Position numbers and translations under genes: made by a program. 64,000 nt of DNA from Panicum virgatum (Eukaryota; Streptophyta; Magnoliopsida; Poales; Poaceae), in the NCBI RefSeq assembly GCF_016808335.1, contig NC_053138.1, forward strand, positions 15,245,900 to 15,309,899, written 5' to 3'. The notes under the pieces are model-generated. The model searched no databases. It was not told the DNA's origin and saw only the letters and a list, made by a program, of their open reading frames with translations. Below are positions 42,238-54,423 of this stretch, in pieces (position 1 is the stretch's first letter; every line of letters starts with the position of its first letter).

Positions 42238-43540
42238 GAATTGGACAAGTTCTGCAGAAACCAGTAGCACCGGAAGAACCGATGCCTATAGCATCGGTGC
42301 ATCCGATGGTTGTCAGAAGATCCGACGCCCTGGCATTAGTGCAAGACTGAGCGCCTCTGGAGATCAAGTGAAAAAAAGTGAAGCACCAGTTGAACTAATG
42401 GTGTCAAGTCAAGCATCGGTGCATTCAACGTACTATGTTCCAGAGACGATGTCAAGTGCCCAGGAGCCAAGTCTTCAACACCGATTTAACCGATGGTGCA
42501 TCGGAGCATAGCGTCAGAGCAATGATGTCAGCAGAAGAGGGAGGTCCAACGACTAGTCCAGTTGCTGTGTGTGACCGGTTTAACCGACGCCCTTAGATTG
42601 GTTTAACCGATGGTCTCTGAAGTCGCTGCAACTGTGTCAGAGAAGTCAACGGCTACTTCAGAGCGTAGAGTGACCGGAAGAATCGATGCCCCAGCACCGG
42701 AAGTTCCGATGCCTACGCAGAAATGTGCCCAATGGCTCCAAACAGCTAGTTCAAGTGTGTGGCCTATATATATGTGCTCCCCCGGCTATTTGAAGATTGC
42801 TGGAGTCCCAAGACATCAAACACACATCCAACAACACCTCTAAGCCATCCAAGAGCATAAAGATCAAATCCTTAGTCCTTAGCAAAAGCTTTGTGAGTGT
42901 TAGTGCTACATTAGCTCTTGAGTGAGTGATCAAGCAAGGTTTAGATCCTTGTGCTGTGGTTCTAGAGTGAACCAACATTGTATCTTGGTGCGCCGGCCAT
43001 CCTTGGAGGTTTGGTGGCTCGCCGGTAAGTCAACGACCCTCCGGCTTGGTGTGGAGCGGCGTCGGCAATATTGTGCGGGGGACGGAGACCCCTTCTTCGT
43101 GGGCAATCTCCCTTAGTGAAGATCGGAATCAAGGTGACCGTGATTGTGTTCATGGAAGAGACTTGACTGCCGGGAAGCGATACTCTTCGCGAGTGCTTCA
43201 ACAACGTGGATGTAGGGGCGCCTTTGTGGCAATCCGAACCACGGGATAAATCCTCGTGTCGAGAGTTTGCTTTCTCTCATCCCTCTCTTTAAGCTTCCGC
43301 ATTTCATTTTGCAACTTGTGTGTTTTTACTTTCATAGAGTAGTTTCTTGATAGGATTGGCTATAGGTTGCTAAATTCTTTTGGGATGAGGGTTTTACACT
43401 AAGGTGAACCGTAGTTGTACATCTAGATAGTTTGTTTTAGTTTAAATTTTGTGCAAACTAGTTGGAGCCATTGGTTAAGATATTAAGAGTGCCTAATTCA
43501 CCCCCTCCCCCTCTTAAACTAGAGCACTCTATTGCTTTCA
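42238..43540 (+). repeat. Solo LTR, SIRE/Maximus-like Copia (approximate ends)
   Basis: Features of long grass Copia LTRs: scattered ACCGGAAGAACCGATG/GCATCGGTGCATCCGAT words in the first third, CCTATATATATGTGC at 42764-42778 as a TATA region, and a 3' end with CCTAATTCACCCCCTCCCCCTC (split by a few bases) close to the CA. No primer site or coding region follows, so it is read as a solo LTR. No clear 5-bp target duplication could be found, so the ends may be off by some bases. Confidence 0.55.
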
Positions 43541-46474
43541 ATATTGTACCCTATTGTCAATTGGACACTCAACCTGCTGCTCCGGAAGCCATGGATTGTT
43601 CATTTCTTCGAGTTACGTACGTGATTACAAGATGAACTTGTGCAGATTAGCAGATGTTTAATGGTTTGTCTAATCGGATATATGATAAAAACCTTTCAGC
43701 TGATGTAGGATGCATGACTTTCTCCGATATCTTCTTGGCTGAATCAGACGATCCATTCAACGGATCCACGCATCTGCATGGTTAACAAATCGTTTTCCGT
43801 CACACGTTGATTTGCCGTCCTTGTGTAGAGGTTTTGGTGAGGCGTCCATTTCGGCGTCGATTCCCACGCAACTCTGCATTTGCCAGTTGGATTGGATCCC
43901 GTCATCCGGAGGAAAACTAGGTTGCCAAGCGAGCCCAATTCTCTACTGATTCACGGCGGTATGATCTACTCGTACGTTTGCAAAAGTATGGTACTATGGT
44001 ACTGCGTTGCAAATTCTTTCTGCTGACATTTGCACATTGCTCTGGTCTGAGCCTTGCATCTCAAGCTTTTGCAAATGAAAAGAGACCTTGCTGGTACTAG
44101 AGACACGTCTCTAATTCTTTTGTTTTTTTGGGCTGGGATTGACATAGAGAAAACTAAGCGCGCAAGTAAAAGCCTCCACTGCTCTTGCAGTCTTGCGACA
44201 AGCACCAGGGGGGTAGTGAATTGTATATTAACTGAAGATGTCTCTTTCAGATCAGGCTATTTGTTAACAAGAAATTGAGATGGTGAGGAACAGCTCATGT
44301 TACAAGACACAACTTGCATCTCGTGGGAAGTTACTTTATTTCGCAGGATGAGGTGCCATTGCAAGATCGATGAGGGCATTGTCTCCGAGAAGAAGGCCCC
44401 AACCTTTTCCCCGCACATGCGTTGGATGCCTCATGCCGGTGGCTCGCCAGGCAGTTCCAGGATTACATGCTATAACCGACAGACTACTGCGACAGAAAGC
44501 TTGCTTTTGTAGTATGCCACTACCAGGAGTCCAGGACTATTTGCTGTATAGAAACCAGGGTGGGCTATGGCCAATAGGATTAGTTGCTGTATACACACAA
44601 TCAGGCTTGCAGACAAACAATGCTTTTTCTGATTCTTGTTCAGATCAGGAGATTTCCCTTTTTAAGTAAGTATTTCTACGGCATCGATATTGAGTTATTT
44701 ATTTATTTATTTATTTTGAGAAATTGTCTGTACTATTCATTTCATTGCTTCGGATCAGCATCGCTTCATCAAAAGAAAAGAGGATGAGTATGTCACACTG
44801 CGGGGCCACGGGGCCAAAATTGACGTGACAGATCATTTTGAATGCCAGATGGACATTTGATTTTAAGTATGAGCTTTGCGTGATTAGGACTCAACATTTT
44901 AGCGTGCTCAAAATCGGTTGCGCATATGTCCCGCTAAAATTCGAATAGCTGAGAATCCCCACCTCATCAAGAGTCAAGGAAAAAGACCGAGACGGTAGAT
45001 TCTTCGGATCCTGCAAAAATTGACGGTCAGGCTTGAACGGAAAATACAGCTCATGTTACACTAAGTTTGACTCTGAATTATGAGCACTGTTTCTTCATCT
45101 AACACCCCCTTTGATGGCTTGATCGAAAAAGCTAGAAGAGCCTTCCGTGTCCTGTGTCCATTGTCCAATCAGCCATTCTCCAAAGAGGGTCCGGCCACCT
45201 CCGTACCTGTCGACCGTTCGCCGCATGGGCGGCTGTCCGGAGCTCATCGAAGCCCAGCGCCCCTTTCAGCTCGTACCATCCATGGGCAGGAAGACGACAA
45301 CGACGACGGATCGGAGGAGGAAGCAAACGAGCGGAGAGAAGACGCAACCGATTATTTCACGCCGCAGGCGATCCCAGCAGCGGGTCATCTGTGACAGCAT
45401 CACTTGGATCGCTGGTTTTAGGTGGAAGTAGCTGGCTAACTCCACATTCGCCCCAAGTGTAAACGGCCGGTGAACTGTCACTTGCTGCTGGCAGTATAAA
45501 TCTTCAATCTTTTTTCTGGCGCGGCTCGTGACCTGCGAGCAGTTCCAGATTAGAGCAGTTCGCGATTTTTTTTTCATCCCTAACCAAACACGCCCCTGGG
45601 CACGCTGCTCACGCTGACCGGCTCGTGCCGTGGCTGAGAATTCTCACGGAAAGCGCCGCAGCAGGAGAGGCTGCGCCTCAAGTCACGGGCAGGAGATCTC
45701 CTCTTTTTCCTCCCATGGTGTTTGCCAGACGTGCAGTTTTTTTTTTTCGTGTGGTGGCCATGGTTTCCTGCCAGGTCTCCCCTACCCTGCCTGAAACAAC
45801 CCCCAGAGGCTGCTGAACCGGGCCAAACTTTTTCTCTTTCGAAACTTCCAAATCTGCCACGAGCCTTACGATCTGGCCGTCGCGAGCGCGACTGCCGTGT
45901 GACAAATGGCAACTTCGCCCTTGGCTCCCGCCATCAGAAAACTCGATCGCACCACGCGTCTCTCAAATCTCAATTATCAACCACTACTACTGTTTTTTTA
46001 TTAATAATTACTGAAGTAAAAGAGTATGGTTCATCGTCGATGGCAGCAGGGACTGTCGTGGAGCCGACTGTCAAAATGCTGTGGACACGTGCATCGCATG
46101 ACGGGCGAGGCGATCAGAAGTTCAGAACTGGGTGGAGACCAGACGGATGTTGATGGACCCGCCGCCGCCGATGCAGTAGTGTGGCATGGCAGGAACGCCG
46201 CGAGCCCCCCCGTCGCCCAAGCAAATTCGCGCCCCGTCCCTCCTCCGGCGGCTGTCGCGCGATCCCCGTCGTCATTTTGGCTAGACCAGGACCAGTGGGG
46301 GCCGTGGCCGTGGGTGACATGACATCCCCCCGTTGCCCCGTCGCCGCACCCACACGCTCCGTCCCCGTTGGCATCGCGCGGTCACTTTGGCGGCACCCTC
46401 CTCCTCCCCGCTCGCTGTCGATGGCTGTGGGCTGTGGCTGGATCGCCAGCAACCCGCCAGGCCGTCCCAGTCCA
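43541..46474. other. Intergenic; no gene supported
   Basis: About 2.9 kb with short open frames only. A (TTTA)n run lies near 44697-44715. A GC-richer block at 45180-45420 and one at 46140-46470 have no recognisable protein. The latter is the insertion site of the Mutator-like element. Confidence 0.45.
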
Positions 46475-46483
46475 ATCCCGCGG

Positions 46484-46703
46484 GCGGTTTTTTTTATATT
46501 TTTATATTTTTTATTTCTGTTTTTTACAAAAATATATTTTCGATTCAAAAAATTACAGAAATATACCCGGCCGCCCCGCTGCCGGGCGGCCGGGACCTGG
46601 CCGCCCAGCAGCCGGGCGGCAGGGGCTTATCCGTAAAAAAAGACGACAAAAAATTATAGATAGGTCCCTGGGGACCGGCCGCCCGGCTGCGGGGCGGCCG
46701 GCC
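46484..46703 (+). repeat. Left TIR of the MULE
   Basis: Pairs with 50318-50538 in inverted orientation with limited mismatches: T-rich first 80 bp, then GC-rich nested palindromes of GCCGGGCGGCC type, a stretch around cttatccgtaaaa, and a second GC block. Confidence 0.92.
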
Positions 46704-47173
46704 TTATTTTTTGCAATTTACCCTTTTTCGCGAAATAATTTCACATTTGTGCTTTTTTTATAACTTTTTGCAGAAATAGACCCTGGGGGTCGGCGCTGTA
46801 ATATGTGGCGCCGAGATAACACGTCTTGGCGCCACAGATCACGGCACCGAGGTGCCACGCACGCACAAGCAATATAGTGGATCTTCGAACTTGCCTTTAA
46901 TATTTTCGGACATTTTCAAGAGACTGGAATACTGTGAACCACACATCAAATATAACGGTAAGAATTAAGAACTAAAAACTGCATTACACAATGTAAACCA
47001 TAGGAATTACATCATAATACAACGTTAATGAAACACACATCAGACATGCAGTGGCATGGCAGAACCCGTTGCAATTACGGTAAACAGATTCTGAACTAAG
47101 CTAACATGCCTTAGGTAATTTAGAAAAACACAACAAACACAACGATGCAGCATGTGACTAGCACTAGGTAGTC

Positions 47174-47880
47174 CTAGTAGCCATACCCCCACGTAGCAAA
47201 CTGCGTTGAGTCTTCTCCGCAGTATCCACCCATTGCAGGTGGTGCAGGCGGTGATGCCGGAGGGGCAGGGCCCTTCTTCTTGTGACAAGGGCAGTTGCAG
47301 TAAGAAATAGTGCATGGTTCATCCTGTGAAGCGGCAGCATTGCTGGTATCATCATCTTCGTCGTCTTTGTTACCCTCGCTTAATTCCTCGTAATGGTTTA
47401 TCTTGCATTCCAGATCAAAGATCTTTATCTGGAGGTACTCGATGAACTCCTGAACTGAATCAATTGGTGCATGATCGACCCACCTGGTAAAACCATAGTT
47501 TTCTGAAGCATCTGAAGACTGCAAAATAAATTTCATGTAAGGTATCTCAATGAAGATAAAGAAATAAAACAACCGAGTATTACCCATGCGTGTGGGCATT
47601 TGAAGAAACGCCGACTGCCATCCATTCCGTCGGTGCACATCTGCACTAAGCAGTCCTCACCATGTCTGTATTTTGGCCACGGTTTTCTACGGTTATCGTA
47701 TTGTCGTAGAGGAGTTTCATTGGTAAATTCAATCTTGTGCTGTGGCGGAAACTCAAACACTGGTTCCGGAAAGGAATCAGATCCAAGAGGCCCCTCCCAT
47801 ATTATGGGGTCTCCCTTTTTTCCCCCTTTTCCTTTCCCAAAACTGTAGTAATTCTTCCCGCTAGACCCACCTCCAGACAT
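47174..47880 (-). CDS. GRF-type zinc-finger-like protein encoded in the MULE
   Basis: Exons 47880-47584 and 47518-47174 on the minus strand, GT-AG intron 65 bp, 642 bp total, 213 residues, no stop. After a Gly/Lys-rich start (SFGKGKGGKKGDPIIWEGPL) comes a finger-like core with CLVQMCTDGMDG and RRFFKCPHAW, then GFTRWVDHAPIDSVQEFIEY and a C-terminal helix/acidic part. CISYC-like and CPC cysteines lie near the end. This order is that of GRF-type zinc-finger proteins found in grass transposon annotations; a nucleic-acid-binding role is inferred. It lies downstream of the broken plant-mobile-domain gene on the same strand. The name GRF here is the short GRF finger, not the growth-regulating factor family. 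Confidence 0.75.
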
Positions 47881-48461
47881 TGGGTATACAATGAGCTTTG
47901 GTGTTTGAGTGCTGCTGGGAGTTCACAAATTTCGGAGTATTTATAGGCGCACAAAGATCTGATACCCGGATTGTGGAGTGTAAATGGACCTGAAAAGCCT
48001 ACATGACAACACAGTGAAGAGGCTAGCTGACCGAACACTGAAAATGCTAGATTCAATTCTCGAACTGACTACTCGATGCATCTCTATGCATGCAGAGCAT
48101 CTAAGTGCATGCAGACTCACAATACTGCATCGTTGCCGCTCGGTCGATCATGTCTAGATGCCGCCATCCCCACTACACGCCACAGACCTTCGCTGTAGAA
48201 TGACAGTTCCGTCGTCCTCGCCCGAGAGACTGTTTTGAAGGTGAGCTGGTGTGGTAACCGTGTTGTCACATCTTTTTGAAATGGTGAAAGGGCAATGCTA
48301 TTGGGCTGTCGTCTTTTGTCACGTTTGTCTGGGCAAACAATGCGACATATGCAAAACCTGTGATCGCCGTGCTGAGCAGTGGCAACCTGTGATCTCGTAC
48401 TCGCAGCTAGATACACTATGGTCCCTATTTTGAGCTATATGAGCATGTCACGAAGTTTACT

Positions 48462-49500
48462 CTATATGCGGTAGTCGTCATCATCGTCGGCGGGATCTCG
48501 GCCGCTAACTCCTCCCTCAACTAACTTGTCCTTCATTAAATCACGGAAAAAATTCGCAAGAACTTCCCTTATTTCACGAGCATTATGGAACCCACAAATA
48601 TAACAAGTTCACATCAATAATATCTATAGAAACAAATGACAAGTAAACTACCACAATCATAAACAACCATAATCCGAACAGTCGAAACAGTCCATAATGC
48701 GTAGGGCAGAAGCACCCTATCCACACAGTGCCTGCGTGAGTTGTTGAACATGATGTACCCAAATAACCACAGCAGGTATGCCTCGAGTGATCTAGTCACG
48801 CTGTAGTCATCGGCATGTGCTGCCAACAGATCCGGCTGCAATGAAGTACGAACATTGAGAATAAGAAACACATGAGTTATTTCAAAGTCATAAAATACAT
48901 CAACACATCGTTTTGTACGAAATTGTACCTGAAACTGTAGGAGCCATGACTTGGAAGGGCCTTTCGACAGTGAGTGCTCATTGAAATCTTCAGGATCAAT
49001 CGTGGTGGCAACACCTGCAAAACGTTCCTGAAGATCCTCCAACCACGTAGAAGGTACCACGCGGGGCCCGACAGCGTCTCCGGTGATAGGAAAACCAAAC
49101 AGCATCGCAACGTCCTGCAGGGTCGGTGCCATCTCCCCACAAGGGAGGTGGAACGTGTGTGTCTCAGGTCTCCATATGTCAACGAGAGCTGAAAGTAGAG
49201 ACCTGTCTAGCTTCACCAAAGCACTCTCAGCAAGACGAGCCACAGTGATAAGACCTGCCTCGCTCAGCCTGCATCATACAGTGCTCAAATATTAATACAT
49301 TATATAACGAAATGTATAACGGATAAAAACAGAAAATAGACGACATATCACCTGGGCACCCATCGTGGGTCTATAGTAACCAACTCTGTAGGTGGACGTG
49401 GACGCATCACGTTTAGTTATTGGTGCTGAACCTTCACAAGGAAGGACCGGTGACCCGAGTCTATTGTTGGGTCCAGCAACGCAGGAGTAACCCCGGCCAC
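48462..49500 (-). pseudogene. Plant mobile domain (PMD) gene, decayed
   Basis: Minus-strand exons read about 49500-49352, 49268-48929, 48835 to about 48643, and a last piece about 48600-48462. The main exon has the plant-mobile-domain core: LAESALVKLDRSLLSALVDI, then WRPETHTFHLPCGEMAPTLQ, DVAMLFGFPITGDAV and, after the intron, SLEAYLLWLFGYIMFNN. PMD proteins (MAIL/MAIN-like in Arabidopsis) act in silencing and genome stability, and many PMD copies live in transposons. Damage: the first exon has no ATG where one is expected (GTG at 49500), TAA interrupts it at 49417-49419, and the usual segment after YDCG is missing before the acidic C-terminus (DPADDDDDYRI). Confidence 0.78.
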
Positions 49501-49540
49501 ACCTACCACGTAAGATCAAAACAATACAATACAATCACAC

Positions 49541-50110
49541 ACATCTAAATATTTCTAATATTTCATTATATTTCCTAAATAATTTCTAAGATTTTCTAAC
49601 CATTAATAATAATTTCTAATATTTTCTAACATTTTATAAATTTTCTAATATTATCTTGCAATTTTTAAGATTAATTAATTAGATTGCTAATGTACTATAT
49701 CAACGCTAATCACTACAAGTAACTACACCTAAATATACCACTAATCAGTCCTAATAATAATTAAACTGATTGCTAATCTACTATTTCAACAAAATAGTTT
49801 CTATAATTTTCTACAATTTTCTAATATTTTCTAATATTTTCTAACAGTCTCTACAATTTTCTATAATTTTCTACAATTTTCTAACATTTTCTACAATTTT
49901 CTAATATTATCTTGCATTTTTTTATTTTCTAATACTTCTCTAACAATTTTCTAGTATTTTCTAATACTAAATCTAACACTAAATGTACTATATCAACGCT
50001 AATCACTATAAGTAACTGCACATAAATGTACCACTAATCACTCCTAACAATAATTGAACTGATTGATAATCTACTGTTTCAAAAAAATAATTACAACATA
50101 ATCTATTTAT
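49541..50110. repeat. AT-rich degenerate repeat inside the MULE
   Basis: Words of the type ttttctaatattttctaaca recur many times (densest at 49590-49640 and 49795-49960), and the segment taatcactacaagtaactac recurs near 49708 and 49999. No coding potential. It may serve as upstream region of the PMD gene. Confidence 0.7.
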
Positions 50111-50317
50111 AAAATGTAGAAAATTATAGTTACCTAAAGTCGCCGTCTTGAAAATCCGACAGAGCTTCGCCGTTTTGCCTCTCCCTCACTCCTCCTCTCC
50201 CTTTCTCCCTCTCTTTTCTTTTTTCTGGATTTTTAGTAAGGCAAATGGGGGGTGAGGGGCGGCCAACACCTTATATAGGGGTGGGGGGCCGGCCGCCCCC
50301 CTGCCGGTCGGCCTGGG

Positions 50318-50538
50318 GGCCGGCCGCCCCGCTGCCGGGCGGCCGGTCCCCAAGGACCGGTCTGTAATTTTTTGTCGTCTTTTTTTTGCGGATAAGCCTC
50401 TGCTGCCCGGCTGCCGGGCGGCCAGGTCCCGGCCGCCCGGCAGCGGGGCGGCCGGGTATATTTCTGTAATTTTTCAAGTTGAAAATATATTTTTTTGTAA
50501 AAAACGGAAATAAAAAATAAAAAAATAAAAAAAACCGC
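50318..50538 (-). repeat. Right TIR of the MULE
   Basis: Inverted copy of 46484-46703, ending in AAAAAAAACCGC at 50538. Confidence 0.92.
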
Positions 50539-50547
50539 ATCCCGCGG

Positions 50548-51791
50548 CGACAAGAAAACACAGGTGCGCCGTGGGTGTGCGGCCCAGACTCTGCCTCCGC
50601 GCGGAACCTGGGTGTGCAGGGCACCGTGGCTGGCAGCGCGGATGCGCGTAGCCGCGAGCCGAGCTCCCATTATTTTTCCAGCCTCTGTGTGTGGTGGTGG
50701 CCGGTGGGTGGATGTGCGCTGTGCTGCTGACCGGCACCGGCGGGCACGAGCACGAGGGCCAGGCTGGGGCGCAGGGCACGGAGCCGGATGCCCGGGACGG
50801 CTTCTCTCGCTCGCTCTCCCTCTGACTCGAGAATCTTTTTCGCTTTCCAGGCGCTCTTTTCGATCGCGTCCCGGTGAGAAGGCGGATTTCTGTTCAGCAT
50901 CCCGTCCCTGTCCCCCGCTTTTTCTGGCGTGTCCGGGCAACTTTGCGGAGCGCCGCCTGTACCTTCTTTTGGTTTCAGTTCAGGATGGTGGGAGTAGTCG
51001 CCTCAGAAATGGCAAATAGTATAAAGGGTGATGGCAAATTTGCTCATTTGTTTTCGGCCACGATTGCAAACCTGTTATTACAAAACTGCAAAAATACCAA
51101 TAGAACCATCAACTATAGTGGAGTGGCAGTTATATGTAAAGTAAAAAGTGGACCAAATTTGCAAATAGCCTAACATTAATTGTTATCATGCAGTTTTAGC
51201 TGATATTTATTTTTTTTGAAATACTATACAAATGTACGCTTACAAACATGCATTCACACTCACATTCTATAAATACACGCACACAACTCGAAACCCTACT
51301 CCTATGAGCACCTCCAAGATACTGAGCTGATAGATCCTCAAAATTGAACAAGTCACCATAGACATCTAGTTGTCGACGTGCACATTACCACTGAAAGAAT
51401 AGCACTAGTTAAGTTCTAAAATAAATTCAGAAAATACGAACACCTATGCTGAGTCTAGGATTACATAGTGTTAAATGACTTCGTTTTTTGCTTCTTAATC
51501 AACTAGGTGTAAATGAGCTGGTTATTATGTCATGTGGGTTGAGTTTTCTTGTTGTTGATGATATTACCATGTGATTCATCAGATTCACCGAATGGGCAAA
51601 TAAGGATCGCACATATAGTTCAAGTTGATTTTGTTTATTATCCGTAGCTTGAAATTTCACACATATTCCTTGTGTATTAACAAAAACTCCATACCCGTTT
51701 TGACCATTGGGATAATGCAGCGATATATATTAACAAATTCTCCTAATAGGAAGTTGAAGTTATTTTGAGTATAATGGTTGCTAAAAGTATA
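50548..51791. other. Intergenic; possible short-interspersed remnant
   Basis: GC-rich to about 50950, then AT-rich. The stretch 51200-51420 (…tgagcacctccaagatactg…cgacgtgcacattaccactgaa) resembles a dispersed grass repeat I have seen in many contexts, but I cannot name it. No gene is supported. Confidence 0.4.
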
Positions 51792-52057
51792 CTCCCTCCG
51801 TCTTGTAATATAAGTTATTCTAGTAATTTTAGAACAGATTAAGCGAGAGAACAAAAGACACATGCATCTTTCGAGAGTTTTAGTTTACCAATTATAATTA
51901 AAGTTATTTCTAAAATTAAACACCGGGAAGAAATGGAAAAGGAAATTAAGTATGCAACTAAGAGCTTAGAAAATTAAATAATTTTCTTTAATATCTTATA
52001 TATAGTATAAATTTTAAATCCTCTAATATCTTATTTATTTTTTTAGGACGGAGCAAG
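51792..52057. mobile_element. Stowaway-like MITE
   Basis: TA at 51790-51791 and 52058-52059. Left end CTCCCTCCGTCTTG; right end read inward CTTGCTCCGTCC. AT-rich 266-bp non-coding body. Confidence 0.82.
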
Positions 52058-52059
52058 TA

Positions 52060-52549
52060 AATGTGTAGCCACCCACACTCTGCAACCAGGTCTAAACTTG
52101 GTACATGGAACTAAAGATGAAAGTCACTCATTTGGTAACTGAAATCCCGGATTCACCGAGGGTGCCCCTGCAAAATTCCAGGAAGAAATGTAGCGCAAGA
52201 GCCAAAACCCCACCTCCAGGCTTCCACGCCCACCCCTTCTCATTATTTATCCCCTCTCCCTCTCCGCAACGACCCGTCTCCGCCTCGCCCCCCGCCGCCG
52301 CCGCCGGATTCGCTTCCGCCTCCGGCGGCCACGCCCATTTCCCGCACCACTACCTCGCCGCATCCGCCGGCTCCGATCCTCACGGCTGCTGCGGCACCAT
52401 CTTTACCCCACGACCACGCCAGCCACAAGACCAGAAACGCCTCCCACAACGGGAAGAATCCATTCATCCAGTCCACTCATCAGGGGCGCTGCGCCCCCAT
52501 CTTTGACTCGCACTCCGCGTCCAGATCTAGGCCGGTGGAGCGAGGAAAG
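52060..52549 (+). promoter_or_regulatory. Upstream region and 5' UTR of the KCS gene
   Basis: C-rich from 52200 to 52549, as is usual for a grass 5' UTR. An ATTATTTAT stretch at 52241-52249 could act as a weak TATA box. No other feature is seen. Confidence 0.4.
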
Positions 52550-54103
52550 ATGAACGGAGGCACCGCCCCATCCGCGGCCGCGGCCGCGGCGACGCCGCCT
52601 CACCGGCGGCTGCCGGACTTCCTCCAGAGCGTGAACCTCAAGTACGTGAAGCTGGGGTACCACTACCTCATCACCCACCTGCTCACGCTGATGCTGCTCC
52701 CGCTCATGGCCGTGATCCTCCTCGAGGCCGGGCGAACCGACCCCGACGATCTGCGCCAGCTGTGGCTCCACCTCCAGTACAACCTCGTCTCCGTGCTTGT
52801 TCTCTCCGCCGTCCTCGTCTTCGGCGCCACCGTCTATGTGCTCACCCGCCCGCGACCCGTCTACCTCGTCGACTTCGCCTGCTACAAGCCGCCCGCCCAC
52901 CTCCAGGTCCGCTTCGAGGAGTTTATGCGCCACTCCAAGCTCTGCGGCTTCTCCGAAGACGCGCTCGAGTTCCAGCGCAAGATCCTCGAGCGCTCCGGCC
53001 TCAGCGAGGAGACCTACGTCCCGGAGGCCATGCACGCCCTGCCGCCCCAGCCCACAATGGCCAACGCCCGCGCCGAGGCCGAGACCGTCATGTTCGGCGC
53101 GCTCGACAACCTCTTCAAGGCCACCGGCGTCAAGCCCAAGGACGTCGGCGTCCTCGTCGTCAACTGCAGCCTCTTCAATCCCACGCCGTCCCTGTCCGCC
53201 ATGATCGTGAACAAGTACAAGCTCCGCGGGAACATCCGGAGCTTCAACCTCGGGGGGATGGGCTGCAGCGCCGGCGTCATCGCCATCGACCTCGCGCGCG
53301 ACATGCTGCAGGTGCACCGCAACACCTACGCCGTGGTCGTCAGCACGGAGAACATCACCCAGAACTGGTACTTCGGGAACCGCAAGTCGATGCTGATCCC
53401 CAACTGCCTGTTCCGCGTCGGCGGCGCGGCGGTGCTGCTCTCGAACCGCGGCGCCGACCGCCGCCGCGCCAAGTACAGCCTCAAGCACGTCGTGCGCACG
53501 CACAAGGGCGCAGACGACAAGGCGTTCAACTGCGTGTACCAGGAGCAGGACGGCGAGGGCAAGACGGGCGTGTCGCTGTCCAAGGACCTGATGGCCATCG
53601 CCGGCGGCGCGCTCAAGACGAACATCACGACGCTGGGCCCGCTCGTGCTGCCTGTGAGCGAGCAGCTCCTCTTCTTCGCGACGCTCGTGGTGAAGAAGCT
53701 GTTCAACGCCAAGGTCAAGCCCTACATCCCGGACTTCAAGCTGGCGTTCGAGCACTTCTGCATCCACGCCGGCGGGCGCGCCGTGATCGACGAGCTCGAG
53801 AAGAACCTGCAGCTGAGCCCGGCGCACGTGGAGGCGTCCCGGATGACGCTGCACCGGTTCGGCAACACGTCGAGCAGCTCCATCTGGTACGAGCTGGCCT
53901 ACATGGAGGCCAAGGGCCGCGTCCGCCGCGGCCACCGCATCTGGCAGATCGCCTTCGGCAGCGGGTTCAAGTGCAACAGCGCCGTCTGGCACGCGCTGCG
54001 GAACGTCAAGCCGTCGCCCAACAGCCCGTGGGACGACTGCATTGACCGCTACCCGGTGGAGCTCGTCGACGGCTTCCCCACACACAAGGCGGCGCAGCAA
54101 TAG
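52550..54103 (+). CDS. KCS: 3-ketoacyl-CoA synthase (KCS11-like)
   Basis: Intronless, 517 residues from ATG 52550; an in-frame GTG 15 bp upstream is not a likely start. Two N-terminal membrane helices (about residues 42-62 and 80-105) anchor it in the ER. The FAE1/CUT1-type condensing domain follows, with the active-site Cys in [10 protein letters not shown], then His and Asn in [17 protein letters not shown] and [18 protein letters not shown], the catalytic triad region. The [18 protein letters not shown] start (here [17 protein letters not shown]) and overall sequence resemble Arabidopsis KCS11. It condenses malonyl-CoA with long-chain acyl-CoA, the first and chain-length-setting step of very-long-chain fatty acid elongation for waxes and sphingolipids. 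Length is normal and nothing is broken. Confidence 0.97.
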   Translation: MNGGTAPSAAAAAATPPHRRLPDFLQSVNLKYVKLGYHYLITHLLTLMLLPLMAVILLEAGRTDPDDLRQLWLHLQYNLVSVLVLSAVLVFGATVYVLTRPRPVYLVDFACYKPPAHLQVRFEEFMRHSKLCGFSEDALEFQRKILERSGLSEETYVPEAMHALPPQPTMANARAEAETVMFGALDNLFKATGVKPKDVGVLVVNCSLFNPTPSLSAMIVNKYKLRGNIRSFNLGGMGCSAGVIAIDLARDMLQVHRNTYAVVVSTENITQNWYFGNRKSMLIPNCLFRVGGAAVLLSNRGADRRRAKYSLKHVVRTHKGADDKAFNCVYQEQDGEGKTGVSLSKDLMAIAGGALKTNITTLGPLVLPVSEQLLFFATLVVKKLFNAKVKPYIPDFKLAFEHFCIHAGGRAVIDELEKNLQLSPAHVEASRMTLHRFGNTSSSSIWYELAYMEAKGRVRRGHRIWQIAFGSGFKCNSAVWHALRNVKPSPNSPWDDCIDRYPVELVDGFPTHKAAQQ

Positions 54104-54323
54104 CATCCACACATCCATTCCATGGACGCTCCTCCCTCCAATACAGATATCATACATAGCTTGTTGGATAGATTCAAATACTCATCTGGTTTGGCTAGTA
54201 GTGTGACTCAACACAATGGAGGCTGGCTGCTGCTTTTCCATCCAGAGCATGATTGCAATGGAAGAATCACTAGGCTTACTGCAGGTCTGCTCTGTTCTGT
54301 AACCATGTGTTCGTCAGCATTGG

Positions 54324-54415
54324 CTCTTTGGTGTGTACTTCGTGGATCATCCGGTCCGAGAGGGAACACCTCTTTGGTGTGTACTTCGTGGATCATCCGG
54401 TCCGAGAGGGAACAC
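54324..54415. repeat. 46-bp perfect tandem duplication downstream of KCS
   Basis: The unit beginning ctctttggtgtgtacttcgt occurs at 54324-54369 and 54370-54415 with no difference. It probably lies in the KCS 3' UTR. Confidence 0.92.
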
Positions 54416-54423
54416 GGGCCTAA

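Larger units (their letters stand above)
46484..50538. mobile_element. Mutator-like element (MULE) carrying cargo genes, 4055 bp
   Basis: Perfect 9-bp target duplications ATCCCGCGG at 46475-46483 and 50539-50547. Long TIRs of about 220 bp (46484-46703 and 50318-50538) start GCGGTTTTTTTTAT and contain CCGGCCGCCCCGCTGCCGGG-type hairpins. The 9-bp target and long TIRs are Mutator hallmarks. Inside are two minus-strand genes, a broken plant-mobile-domain gene (48462-49500) and an intact-looking GRF-type finger gene (47174-47880), plus an AT-rich degenerate repeat. No MuDR-type transposase is seen, so it must move with help from another element. Confidence 0.9.

Noticed and set aside
52762..54045. 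427-codon plus-strand frame inside KCS
   Set aside because: Out-of-frame shadow, dominated by Arg/Pro/Ala; no conserved motif.
52403..54157. 584-codon minus-strand frame over the KCS gene
   Set aside because: It is the antisense shadow of a GC3-rich coding exon; its protein is His/Val/Leu/Glu-biased with no family, while the plus strand has all KCS motifs.
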